Source: an uncultured Eubacteriales bacterium (GTDB lineage Bacteria > Bacillota > Clostridia > Christensenellales > Aristaeellaceae). Taken from it: DNA of 64,000 nucleotides. The position numbers and the translations under genes are program-made. Under the pieces are notes generated by a model that was not told the DNA's origin, did no database searches, and saw nothing but the letters and a program-made list of their open reading frames with translations. Each line of letters opens with the position of its first letter. Position 1 is the first letter of the stretch. Where the stretch lies: NCBI GenBank assembly GCA_902765305.1, contig CACWZI010000018.1, positions 1 through 64,000 on the forward strand. The letters are read 5' to 3'. Positions 42,211-52,286 of the stretch are shown here, one piece after another.

Positions 42211-42806
42211 TCGTCCGCCCCTCCCGTCGAAAACGGGTAGCGCAGCTTTCTTAGCTGCTCCCTTACACCTTCCGGGGTCAGGGGCTTGAGCATGAAGCCA
42301 CTGGCCTCGGTCTTCCATGCGTCAAGTGAGTAGTCGGCGTAGGCGGTCAGAAACACGATGTTTGTGCAGGGATTGATTTCCAGCAGCCTGCGACAAAGAT
42401 CAAGTCCACTGGCCGTGCCCAGCTCGATATCCAGCACCGCCAGGGCGACCCGGTTCATTTTTGCGTATTCGATCGCTTCCACAGACCCGGTAAAGCCCGT
42501 GACCGCGGCGTTTGGCATGACTTCCCCCAGGACGGTCAGCCCATGAGAGAGGACGACCTCGTTGTCGTCCACCATGATGACGTTGGGGATTTCATCGCTG
42601 TCTGCCGCGAGATAAAACAGCGTATTGGCGTCAACGCCGAGACATTTGGCAAGCCGGGGGATCATCGCCGCGTCCGGCAGGCGGATGCCGCTTTCCCAGC
42701 GGGCAATGGTAGAGTGGTATACAAACAACTGTTTTCCAAGCTGCTTTTGTGAAAGGCCTCTTTCTGTTCTCAGCTTCCGCAGGGTTTCCGCAAACAGCGT
42801 GTTCAC
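42207..42806 (-). CDS. Response regulator with N-terminal XRE helix-turn-helix and C-terminal receiver domain
   Basis: This 199-residue protein starts at GTG 42806 (GGGGGGTGAG upstream). Residues 1-62 are a Cro/C1 helix-turn-helix (LRTERGLSQKQLGKQLFVYH; STIARWESGIRLPD). Residues 74-190 are a receiver domain with D80/D81, phospho-acceptor D126, T154 and K174 all present. The DNA-binding domain is at the N-terminus and of XRE type, the reverse of common response regulators. It is translationally coupled to the LytS-like kinase, so the two form one signalling pair. Confidence 0.9.
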   Translation of the reverse strand: MNTLFAETLRKLRTERGLSQKQLGKQLFVYHSTIARWESGIRLPDAAMIPRLAKCLGVDANTLFYLAADSDEIPNVIMVDDNEVVLSHGLTVLGEVMPNAAVTGFTGSVEAIEYAKMNRVALAVLDIELGTASGLDLCRRLLEINPCTNIVFLTAYADYSLDAWKTEASGFMLKPLTPEGVREQLRKLRYPFSTGGADE

Positions 42807-42994
42807 GCAACTCACCCCCCATTTTATCTTACTTTCATAATAACCCGTTGCGTCGGTAAAAGCAAGCGGCTTTATGGTTTTTGATTTGCCAATCTGGAAA
42901 CCCCCATGTACAAGGCATGAAATATTTAGTAAAATTAAGAATGAAAAAAACAAGGAACAATGATGAATAGATAATTTAATGAAGGAGAAGAGCA

Positions 42995-44668
42995 ATGAAG
43001 GCAGATCAGATCATCAAAAACGCGAAAATTTACACCTCGGACAAGGACAGACCGCTGGCAAGCGCCCTTGCGGTCAAGGACGGGAAGTTCGTCTATGTGG
43101 GCGACGAGGCCGGGCTTTCGGCGTATGAGGGCCCCATTACCGACCTGGGCGGTGGATTCATTATGCCCGGCATCATCGACAGCCACGTCCACGTCACCTG
43201 GCCCATTGGCTTTGAGTACGCGACAATCGACGGGTTCATTGACTGCTGCGGAAGGCAGGAAGCCCTGGACATCATGTCGAAGGTGATCCGGGAAAAGCCC
43301 GGCCTGGAGCGTTACAGGTTTATCATGGAGAAAAAATCCCTGAACGGCGAAGATCTCACGAAGGAGGATCTCGACGCGATCTGCCCGGACAGCGAGCTGC
43401 AAATCCAGGAAACGGAGGGGCACAGCATCTGGGTAAACTCCAGGCTTCTGGCCAAACACGGCATTACGGAGGACACGCCGGCCCCCGTGCCCGGACTGAG
43501 CTATTATGAGAAGAAGGACGGACGCCTGACCGGATACATCATTGAATGCTCGGCCGAGATACCCATCATACTCGACACCTCCATAAACCTGACCGACGAA
43601 CAGATCGACGCGGCGCTGAATCGCTGGATCACCTTCTCTCTGGATGTGGGTGTGAACGCGGTCTTCGATGCCGGCATTCCGGGCTACGCCGCGTTCCACG
43701 AGCGAGTCTACACCCGCCTGCGCGAGCTGGACAGGCAGGGGAAGCTTCCCATCTATGTCGACGGCTGCTATGTGATTGCGGCGCCGTCGCAGGCGAAGAA
43801 GGGGCTGGAGGAGCTCAAGCGTTTCCGCCGTGAGTTCAACACGGAGCACCTGAAGGTCCATACGATGAAGATCTTCATGGACGGCACCAACAAGATCCAT
43901 ACCGCCGCCATGCTTGAGCCCTACGCGGACACGCAAGCGGCCGGCGCTTCGACCGCCTTCAATAAGGACGAGCTTGCGGCGCTGCTGAAGCAGCTGAACG
44001 AAGAGGACCTGGACCTTCACCTGCACACCGTGGGCGATGCCGCGTCCCGCGCGGTCCTCGACGCAGTGGAGCTTGTCCGCAACGAGCTGGGAGACCGCTT
44101 CTACATCAAGGTAACCTGCGCCCATCTCGAGGTTCAGGCCGACGCAGACCTGGATCGCTTCGCAAAGCTGGGCGTCTACGCCAACTTTACGCCGGCCTGG
44201 CATAGCGGCAATGGCACTGGCGACTCGCTCAAGCCGCTGATTCCCCTGCTCGGCGAAAGGCGCGCCACGCATATGTACCGCTGCAAAACCCTTTGGGACA
44301 GCGGCGCGCTGGTGACCTGGTCCAGTGACAACACCATTTTTATGGATTTCTCGCCCTGGAACCCCTATCTCGGCATGGAGATCGGCATGACGCGCTGGAC
44401 CACCGAAAAGACCAACGCCTCTGAGCTCACCAGAACCTTCAAGCCGTTCCCACCCGAGGACGAAAAAATGAGCATCGACGAAATGCTCACCGGCTACACG
44501 ATCAACGGCGCGATACAGCTCGGCATTGAAGACAAAAAGGGCTCCATCACCGTCGGCAAGGACGCGGACTTCCTGGTGTTCGACAGGGACCTGCTCACGG
44601 CGGAGCACGAGGGCTTCAGCTTCAACGCGCCGAAGGCGGTCTTTTTCTGCGGGAAGAAAATGAAGTAA
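42995..44668 (+). CDS. Amidohydrolase (YtcJ/Amidohydro_3 type)
   Basis: This 557-residue protein starts 7 bases after AAGGAGA. Metal-binding DSHVHVTW follows a KIYTSDK...GKFVYVGDEAG N-terminal beta sandwich. Later pieces are LHTVGDAASRAVLDA, TCAHLEV and WSSDNTIFMDFSPW, which supply further metal ligands. Relatives hydrolyse amide or cyclic C-N bonds; substrates are mostly unknown. A second amidohydrolase follows 29 bases later, so they are probably coexpressed. Confidence 0.88.
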   Translation: MKADQIIKNAKIYTSDKDRPLASALAVKDGKFVYVGDEAGLSAYEGPITDLGGGFIMPGIIDSHVHVTWPIGFEYATIDGFIDCCGRQEALDIMSKVIREKPGLERYRFIMEKKSLNGEDLTKEDLDAICPDSELQIQETEGHSIWVNSRLLAKHGITEDTPAPVPGLSYYEKKDGRLTGYIIECSAEIPIILDTSINLTDEQIDAALNRWITFSLDVGVNAVFDAGIPGYAAFHERVYTRLRELDRQGKLPIYVDGCYVIAAPSQAKKGLEELKRFRREFNTEHLKVHTMKIFMDGTNKIHTAAMLEPYADTQAAGASTAFNKDELAALLKQLNEEDLDLHLHTVGDAASRAVLDAVELVRNELGDRFYIKVTCAHLEVQADADLDRFAKLGVYANFTPAWHSGNGTGDSLKPLIPLLGERRATHMYRCKTLWDSGALVTWSSDNTIFMDFSPWNPYLGMEIGMTRWTTEKTNASELTRTFKPFPPEDEKMSIDEMLTGYTINGAIQLGIEDKKGSITVGKDADFLVFDRDLLTAEHEGFSFNAPKAVFFCGKKMK

Positions 44669-44697
44669 CGACAACAATTTTTTAGGAGGAAATACAC

Positions 44698-46719
44698 ATG
44701 AGCAAGTTTTCCGCGAAGCTGACCCCGGCCGGGTTCTCGTTCAACCTGGTCGCGGACAACAACGAGGTCATTGCCACCTCTCAGGTTTACACCTCGAAGG
44801 GCGGCTGCCTCAAGGGCATCGAGAGCGTGCAGGCAAACGCCACCTATGCGCCCGTCGAGGATCAGACCGTCGCCGACTTTGAGCGCCTTGAAAACCCAAA
44901 ATATGAGGTCTTCACCGACAAGGCCGGCAAATTCCGCTTCCGCCTCAAGGCCGCCAACGGCGAGATCATCGCCGCCTCCCAGGGCTACAAGGCGAAGGCC
45001 TCCTGCCTCAACGGCATCGAGTCCGTGCGCGCCAATGCACCCTGGGCCGAGACCGTTGCAGAGGACGTCTACGCCGAGAAGGTCATTTACGGCAATTTCT
45101 ACACGGTGGACAAGCAGCAGCCCAGGGCCGAGGCCGTTGCGATCTTCGGCGGCCATTTCGTCTACGTCGGCGACGCGGATGGCGTCAAGGCGCTCATCGG
45201 CAAAAACACGAAGGTCGAGCGCTATGAGGGCGGCCTCATCGTCCCCGGCATGTCCGACGGCCATTGCCATTGCTCCGTCGGCGGCACGGTGGAGCTTTTC
45301 GAGGCAAATCTGCTGAAGGTCTTCGATGTTGACGAATTTAAGGGCCGGATCAAGGCGCTCATTGAGAAGCATCCGGAATATGAGGTCTACCAGGGCTTCG
45401 GCTTCGCTCCTCTGACGGAATTATACGGAGCCAACGGCCCCACTGCGGATATGCTGGACGGCCTGTCGGACAAGCCCATTGTCATTGCGGACTTGGGTCT
45501 TCACTCCTATTGGGTAAACAATGCCGCCATGAAGCGCCTGGGCATCAGCAAGGATACGCCCGATGTCAGCGACGGCATCGTCGTGCGCTATGAGGACGGC
45601 ACCCCCACCGGCTGGTTCCGCGAGGGCGCCATGGCCTACATCAAGCCGCTGGTCGTCTTCTCGGTGGCGCAGTATAAGGAAGCCTACCTGCGCTACCAGG
45701 AGGAGTATCTGGCCCATGGCATGACCATATTCATGGACGCGATCATCAACTGGGACTACACCGACAACGAGGTGCTGGCGCTGCACGAGCTCGACAAAGA
45801 GGGCAAGCTGAAGATGCACGCCTTCGGCGCCTATCAGGTGTTCCAGGCGGCGGGTCACGACACCATTGCCGAGGTCGAGCATGCCGCGGAGCTCAGAGCG
45901 CGCACGAAGGGCCCCATGTTCGATCTGATCAACACCAAGATCCAGCTGGACGGCACGATCTCGCCGACCCACGGGACCGCCTATATGAAGCAGCCCTACT
46001 GCGATCCCGAGTCGCAGAAGAGCGGGAACCAGGGACAGCTCCGCATGGATATGGACACCCTCACGGCGGTGTATAAGAGATCCCACGAGCTCGGTATGCC
46101 GGTGCACCTGCACGCCATCGGCGACGGCGCGCTGGCTATGGCGCTGGACGCCATGGAAAAGGCCAACGCCCAGACCGGGCCCCATGATCTCCGGGACGCG
46201 GTCGCGCACCTGGAGGTCGTGGACCATGCGGACATCCCCCGCATGGCAAAGCTGGGCGTCGTGGCTTCCACCGATCCCTTCTGGATCCCCCTGCCGCCCG
46301 AGCTCGCTGCCATCCAGAGCTACGGTCTGGGCAAGGCGCGCACGGAGGCGATGCATCCGATCAAGTCCTTCTTCGACGCAGGCGTTGTCGTGTCCTCCGC
46401 CAGCGATTACCCCATCACCTATCCGGCCTATGCGTTGGAAGGTATTCAACTGGGCGTGACCCGTCAGAAACCGGACCTTCCGAATTCCCTGCATTGCCCC
46501 TCCGAGCGCGCCACGGTTGACCAGATGATCCAGGCCTGCACCCTGAACGCGGCCTGCCAGTTCCAGTGCGAGGATCGGTTCGGCAGCATCAGCGTCGGCA
46601 AGGAGGCGGATCTCGTCGTGTTGGAGAAGGATATCACCGCCTGCGATCCCGGGCAGATCGAGGATACTCCGATCCTGCGCACCATGGTGGGCGGCGAATG
46701 GGTCTACGCCCGCGCATAA
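44698..46719 (+). CDS. Amidohydrolase with two N-terminal DUF1508 (YegP-like) domains
   Basis: This 673-residue protein starts at ATG 44698 (AGGAGG upstream). Residues 1-50 (KFSAKLTPAGFSFNLVADNN, SQVYTSKGGCLKGIESV) and about 63-115 (GKFRFRLKAANGEIIAASQG, YKAKASCLNGIESVRANA) are DUF1508 repeats, small beta folds usually found alone or in pairs. An Amidohydro_3 enzyme follows, with metal site SDGHCHC (about 186), LHAIGDGALAMALDA and SSASDYPITYPAYALEGI. Joining these domains is unusual. The repeats may aid oligomerisation or ligand binding, but this is a guess. Confidence 0.85.
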   Translation: MSKFSAKLTPAGFSFNLVADNNEVIATSQVYTSKGGCLKGIESVQANATYAPVEDQTVADFERLENPKYEVFTDKAGKFRFRLKAANGEIIAASQGYKAKASCLNGIESVRANAPWAETVAEDVYAEKVIYGNFYTVDKQQPRAEAVAIFGGHFVYVGDADGVKALIGKNTKVERYEGGLIVPGMSDGHCHCSVGGTVELFEANLLKVFDVDEFKGRIKALIEKHPEYEVYQGFGFAPLTELYGANGPTADMLDGLSDKPIVIADLGLHSYWVNNAAMKRLGISKDTPDVSDGIVVRYEDGTPTGWFREGAMAYIKPLVVFSVAQYKEAYLRYQEEYLAHGMTIFMDAIINWDYTDNEVLALHELDKEGKLKMHAFGAYQVFQAAGHDTIAEVEHAAELRARTKGPMFDLINTKIQLDGTISPTHGTAYMKQPYCDPESQKSGNQGQLRMDMDTLTAVYKRSHELGMPVHLHAIGDGALAMALDAMEKANAQTGPHDLRDAVAHLEVVDHADIPRMAKLGVVASTDPFWIPLPPELAAIQSYGLGKARTEAMHPIKSFFDAGVVVSSASDYPITYPAYALEGIQLGVTRQKPDLPNSLHCPSERATVDQMIQACTLNAACQFQCEDRFGSISVGKEADLVVLEKDITACDPGQIEDTPILRTMVGGEWVYARA

Positions 46720-46800
46720 AAAGGAAAACGGCTGACGAAAATGAGCGTCGGCAGCAAGGCACCCCCGGCACGGGCAGCGCTTAGCAAATAACTGAACACG

Positions 46801-46840
46801 GCAAGGCACCCCGAGCGCAAGATCACGCGGGGTGCCTTGC
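46801..46840 (+). terminator. Strong hairpin after amidohydrolase operon
   Basis: GCAAGGCACCCCG pairs perfectly with CGGGGTGCCTTGC (13 base pairs, 14-base loop). There is only a short T run (ACTTT), so it may act with Rho. Confidence 0.6.
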
Positions 46841-46891
46841 ACTTTCACATATACGATGAGATGTGTCCGTTTAATTATAGCATTCCCCAAC

Positions 46892-47215
46892 TATACGGTG
46901 CAAAACCTCGGCGCGGGAAAGCCCGAGCGGGTGCGGGCCGGCTTCTTTGCAGGGCTCAGGCTGGTTTGGAGGCTGTGCCTGCCGCTGACGGCGCTGTACT
47001 GACTTGCAGCGCCTGCACTGGTGGGCGTGTTCCTGAAATCGGCGACGGGACTGGCGCTGGAATCCGGCGTGTCGTTCCTGCGCATCGTCGCGCCGTTCTA
47101 CTTTGTCGTAGCGTCAAAGCTGGTGTCTGACGGCGTGCTGCGGGGCTCCGGCCAGATGAAGCAGTTCATGTGCGCTACCTTCAGCGACCTCATACTGCGC
47201 ATCGTGTTCGCGGTA
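46892..47215 (+). pseudogene. MATE efflux transporter fragment
   Basis: The frame reads YTVQNLGAGKPERVRAGFFA, LRLVWRLCLPLTALY, a TGA stop at 47000-47002, then LAAPALVGVFLKSATG, SGVSFLRIVAPFYFVVASKL and GVLRGSGQMKQFM. QNLGAGxPExV and VLRGxGxMK are MATE-family signatures. Both ends are missing and no start exists, so this is a dead fragment of about one quarter of a transporter. Confidence 0.75.
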
Positions 47216-47302
47216 GAGCGGGGCGCTTGCCGGAGATCAGGCTTTGCGCCGTGGCATAGGGGCATTTGCCAAACCGTTCCTCAAGTGTGCTTTGAGAAGC
47301 CA

Positions 47303-47704
47303 TTAAACATCAAACTCCTCTTTCAGATCCATCATTCCGCGGATCTCTGCATGGCCGTTTTCCAGATAGAACAGTCCCATCTCCCAGCCGTTCTTGTCGT
47401 AAAGTGCCATGATCTGGGGCATGATCTCCCGCACCTTCAAAAGCAGCGCGTCGTCCTTTACGACCTTCGCTGCGCCGTCATACCGCAGGAATTCGCCGCC
47501 GTTGACGGCCAGGACCTCCACCTTGGGATTGGCTGTCAGCTGCTTGAACACATTCTTGAAGGTGCCGCAGCCAAAATACACCTTGTCGTCCACCAGCATC
47601 TGGAAGCCGAAGGGACGGCCCTTGGGCTGATCGCCATCTGTGGTCAGAAAGTAGAAGGTCTGGGCCTTGTTCAGAAACTCGTGGACTTTTGCTGCATTAC
47701 TCAT
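47303..47704 (-). CDS. Pyridoxamine 5'-phosphate oxidase-like flavin split-barrel protein
   Basis: This 133-residue protein starts at ATG 47704 (AAAGGAGG upstream). Its pattern VHEFLNKAQTFYFLTTDGDQ, PKGRPFGFQMLVDDKVYFGC and FKQLTANPKVEVLAV belongs to the small FMN-binding split-barrel family in Clostridia. Role probably redox; specific substrate unknown. A good minus-strand promoter lies 40 bases upstream. Confidence 0.88.
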   Translation of the reverse strand: MSNAAKVHEFLNKAQTFYFLTTDGDQPKGRPFGFQMLVDDKVYFGCGTFKNVFKQLTANPKVEVLAVNGGEFLRYDGAAKVVKDDALLLKVREIMPQIMALYDKNGWEMGLFYLENGHAEIRGMMDLKEEFDV

Positions 47705-47744
47705 GAAAAACATCCTCCTTTGGTCTTTTTTCCGAAACGATTTA

Positions 47745-47773
47745 ATTATACGACCATTGACCGGAATGTGCAA
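47745..47773 (-). promoter_or_regulatory. Promoter of split-barrel gene
   Basis: Minus-strand TTGCAC (47773-47768), 17-base spacer and TATAAT (47750-47745). Confidence 0.65.
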
Positions 47774-47865
47774 GTACGATTTTTCATGATTCCTGGCAGC
47801 TTTGATAATACCCGCTCGGAAAGCGCTCGGATACAAATCGGAAGGTGTGGTGCGCATTTAACACG

Positions 47866-47903
47866 AAATTAGTTTGCTATAACTAATTTTGCTGTGGTAT
47901 AAT
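47866..47903 (+). promoter_or_regulatory. Enolase promoter overlapped by a dyad operator
   Basis: TTGCTA (47874-47879), an 18-base spacer and TATAAT (47898-47903) form a promoter. A perfect inverted repeat, AAATTAGTT / 6 bases / AACTAATTT (47866-47889), covers the -35 box, so a dimeric repressor could block it. Confidence 0.6.
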
Positions 47904-47958
47904 TCTGTTGGAAGATCGCATACTGCTTCCACCTTCATCGGGCATTTTCACAAGATGA

Positions 47959-49353
<1,395 letters not shown>

Positions 49354-49453
49354 CAGTCAACCGAAACAGGCTTCGATCAACCCTGTTTGCAAATCTGATT
49401 ATTCTCACTTGGAAGTTCTGTACTGTGGGTTTTTCCAATCCCATATGTTATAT
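49354..49453. other. Gene-free spacer after enolase
   Basis: Contains a weak inverted pair (AAACAGG...CCTGTTT near 49362-49388) that may end enolase transcription. Nothing else is seen. Confidence 0.4.
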
Positions 49454-49610
49454 TTAAGGAAATACCGCGCAATTAAGGTGGTCAGCTGGCGAGTGAATTT
49501 TTCGACAGATGCAATTGCAGATTTCGAAGGTTTACTGGGTTCGAGCGCCCGAGCAGATGTCGGAAAAGGCACCGCCAGATGTGCCGCCGTATTGTGCGGT
49601 ATTTCCTTAA
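49454..49610. mobile_element. MITE-like element of 157 bases with 20-base terminal inverted repeats
   Basis: Left end TTAAGGAAATACCGCGCAAT (49454-49473) and the complement of the right end (49591-49610) agree at 19 of 20 bases. The interior has no gene. A truncated relative of its right end lies at 40823-40853. No clear target duplication is seen. It is probably a non-autonomous transposon moved by a transposase elsewhere in the genome. Confidence 0.65.
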
Positions 49611-49639
49611 CACCATGTCAGCACCGCCGGCATGGTGTT
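49609..49639. terminator. Bidirectional terminator hairpin
   Basis: AACACCATG pairs with CATGGTGTT (9 base pairs), loop 13 bases, followed by TAATATT. It faces the end of the minus-strand ATP-grasp gene. A near-identical stem (ACACCATG/CATGGTGT) occurs at 58205-58238. Confidence 0.6.
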
Positions 49640-49789
49640 TAATATTATACCGAGTATGAGTTTGGGGCGTGTTTCCAAAACGCGCTCGGGCGCTTTGGAA
49701 ACACCTCCCAGGCAAAACACAACGACAGTTTGGGAAATTCAGCGTGGCGAAGGGCAAGCTGAAGATACCATAAACGCTGATGGCGTCGA

Positions 49790-50974
49790 TCAGCAGCCCT
49801 GCACAAATTCGATGAACGCCTGCACTTCTTCCATCTCTTTCAGTCGAGCGGTATACATGTAACGTCCCATCTGGGGCCAATTCATGGGCGGCATCTCCTC
49901 CTGCATCACCATGTGGGCACCGTAGCGGGCCATGATCTCTTCATGGGTGCGGGCGTAGCGGTGGCCGTCCTTTCGGCTGGCGTATACGCAATAGAAATGG
50001 TCATGGGATTCCGGCAGCCGGCGCGCGTCACAGCACACCATATCCGCGTAGATTTGGTAGACGTCCGTGGAGTGGGCAAAGTCCATCATATCCGGGGTAT
50101 AGCCGCCTGCCGGACGCATGTTCACCTCCAGCGCCACGAAATCACCCACGTCGCCCAGCCCCTCTCTCGCCCTGGTCAGCCGGAAGAACTCCAGATGCAC
50201 GAAGCGGCGGTCCACGCCGAAGGCCTTGACGGTGCGGCGGCCCAGCTGGCGAAGGGATTCCGGAACCTGGGGGCAGGTGTAGTACATCAGGTCCAGATCC
50301 CGATTGACGATGTCCATCACCGGCGGCCAGACCGTCATGCTCTCAAACAGCGGCTCGCACCTGGAATCGAGGATGGCGTCATAGGAGCAGATGTCCCCTT
50401 CGATGAATTCCTCCATCACATAGGGAACGCCGGGCAGGTTGGCATAGAACGCATCAAGGTCCCCGTCGTTTTCCAGCTTCCAGGTATTGGTCGCCCCCAC
50501 GCCCACGTCCGGCTTGACGATCACCGGATAGCCCACCTCTCCGATGAAGGCGCGTCCGGCGTCGGCGTCGGACACCACATGCTGGCGGGCAGTGGGAATG
50601 CCCGCCTGGCGATAGACCTGCTTCATGGACGACTTGTTCTTGATGACGCCGATCCTGTCGCTTTGAATGCCCGTGGTCACGTTGAAATCCTGCCGAAGCC
50701 GGGCATCCTGCTCCAGCCAGTATTCATTCATCGATTCGATCCAATCCACCCTGCCGTACTTGAAGGCGAAGAAGGCCACAGCCCGATAGACCTGGTCATA
50801 GTCCTCCAGGCTGTCCACCCGATAGTATTCCGTCAGCGCGGCCTTCAGAGGCCCTTCAAGGCTGTCGTAGGGCGCGTCGCCGATGCCCAGCACATTGACG
50901 CCGTTGCGGCGCAGCCGGTCGCAGAACTGCCAGTAGGTGTGGGGAAAGTGCGGCGATATAAAGATAAAATTCAT
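49790..50974 (-). CDS. ATP-grasp domain protein (carboxylate-amine ligase type)
   Basis: This 394-residue protein starts at ATG 50974, giving the family-like N-terminus MNFIFISPHFPHTYWQFC. A GTG at 50995 overlapping the esterase stop is an alternative. The ATP-grasp fold is seen in SMKQVYRQAGIPTARQHVV, GYPVIVKPDVGVGATNT, the MEEFIEGDICSYDA block and FVALEVNMRPAGGYTPDMMD with the metal-binding Glu/Asn. These enzymes join a carboxylate to an amine using ATP. It is coupled to an esterase gene, and their product is unknown. Confidence 0.85.
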   Translation of the reverse strand: MNFIFISPHFPHTYWQFCDRLRRNGVNVLGIGDAPYDSLEGPLKAALTEYYRVDSLEDYDQVYRAVAFFAFKYGRVDWIESMNEYWLEQDARLRQDFNVTTGIQSDRIGVIKNKSSMKQVYRQAGIPTARQHVVSDADAGRAFIGEVGYPVIVKPDVGVGATNTWKLENDGDLDAFYANLPGVPYVMEEFIEGDICSYDAILDSRCEPLFESMTVWPPVMDIVNRDLDLMYYTCPQVPESLRQLGRRTVKAFGVDRRFVHLEFFRLTRAREGLGDVGDFVALEVNMRPAGGYTPDMMDFAHSTDVYQIYADMVCCDARRLPESHDHFYCVYASRKDGHRYARTHEEIMARYGAHMVMQEEMPPMNWPQMGRYMYTARLKEMEEVQAFIEFVQGC

Positions 50975-50991
50975 GATCTCGGCCCCCTGTA

Positions 50992-51732
50992 TCACTTCTC
51001 GTCAATGACGTTCGGAATGAAATAGCGCATCTGCCTGAACCACCACGGCCAGTCGTGGCTGACATCATAGCCCCAGAAATCGCACCAGGCGCGAATGCCC
51101 TTTTCCTTAAAGACGCGCTCAAGGTGCCTGAGCGTGCGCACGCCGTCCTCCTCCCAGGCGCCCTGGCCCACGCAGAAGATCATCTGCTTTTGATTGTACA
51201 GGTTCACATAGGGGTGATCCACAGGCAGGTTCGGCAGAAAGCGTTCCGGCGAGTTTTCATACAGTGTCGGATTCATCCAGCCATGGAAGAAGTAATCGGA
51301 ATCGTAGACGCCGGAGAGCGCCACGATGCCCCGGAACAGGTCCGGGCGCCGCAGGAAAACGATGGCCGCATGGTTTGCCCCCATGCTGAGGCCGGTCACG
51401 ACGGGCAGCGCGTCGTTACGGACGCGCATCAGCGGTATGACCTCGTCTACGATGTAATGATAATACTGCTCCTGGCGCTCGGCCCGCCAGGCGTTGTCCC
51501 CGCCTTCATTGGACCAGCTCTCGATGTCCACGGTGTCCACCACGAACAGCTGAAGCCTGCCGCCGTCGATATAATCGGCCAGTTGCCCCGTCATGCCAAA
51601 GTCTTCGTAATTCCCGCACATGGAATTCTGGGTCGGGAACGCCAGAAAGGGCACGCCGCCCCGTCCGTAGATCATCACGTGCATTTCCCTGTCAAGGCTT
51701 TGGCTGTAGTGGGTGATCGCTTCTGTATACAT
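50992..51732 (-). CDS. Alpha/beta-hydrolase esterase (esterase D / PHB depolymerase-like)
   Basis: This 246-residue protein has the nucleophile elbow GLSMGANHA, the late histidine in VSHDWPWW and a DxxD-type acid between. The N-terminal MHVMIYGRGGVPFLAFPTQN pattern is typical of the esterase group near ATP-grasp genes. It is immediately upstream of, and overlapping or nearly overlapping, the ATP-grasp gene, so the two probably act on the same compound, for example making and releasing an ester- or amide-linked molecule. Confidence 0.85.
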   Translation of the reverse strand: MYTEAITHYSQSLDREMHVMIYGRGGVPFLAFPTQNSMCGNYEDFGMTGQLADYIDGGRLQLFVVDTVDIESWSNEGGDNAWRAERQEQYYHYIVDEVIPLMRVRNDALPVVTGLSMGANHAAIVFLRRPDLFRGIVALSGVYDSDYFFHGWMNPTLYENSPERFLPNLPVDHPYVNLYNQKQMIFCVGQGAWEEDGVRTLRHLERVFKEKGIRAWCDFWGYDVSHDWPWWFRQMRYFIPNVIDEK

Positions 51733-51920
51733 CGCCGTTTCCCCTCCGCTCGCATTTCTGTCTCCTCATAAAACCGAATGTCAGATATTATACCACACCA
51801 TGTCCAGCATTTAAATAGGTTATTCTGTAAAACCTCAATCCATTGTGGCAGGGATAATCTATCGCCCGTCATACAAAACGAATATAGGCCAGACAGAGTG
51901 GACACTGCCATCACGATGCC

Positions 51921-52182
51921 TTACGCATGATGACCATGCGCTACACCTTTGAAAAACGCGCACTGTTCATCATTGCAGCGACGTCCGGCTTCAGATCTCA
52001 TGTCGCAATGGAAGACGTGACCCAGGGCATGCTCGGAATCCCCGTAGAAACGCATGATATGGGGCACCTGTTTTTTCCTCAGCGCGACCTGCATCGCGTC
52101 GGCCTGTTCCTGCAGGAAATCGCCCGTACAGGTAAACAGGAACGTCTCCGGGAAGGCGGGGGTCAGCCAACGCTTCCATTAT
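51921..52182 (-). pseudogene. Alpha/beta-hydrolase C-terminal fragment
   Basis: A minus-strand frame ends at 51921 with RWLTPAFPETFLFTCTGDFL, QEQADAMQVALRKKQVPH, FYGDSEHALGHVFHCDM and RSEAGRRCNDEQCAFF. The Asp in the GDF block and His in HVFH match the last two triad residues of an alpha/beta hydrolase. The upstream part with the serine is absent and a stop lies just before the fragment, so it is a remnant. The rest of 51733-52286 contains no other gene. Confidence 0.65.
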
Positions 52183-52286
52183 GAAAGCAATCCCACCGTT
52201 TTCTAATCTTTCCCTAATCCACTTTTCTTGGCATTTCATTTTCCGGCGGTATCATTGTCCCATCAAAAGCAAAGGAGACCGAAACA

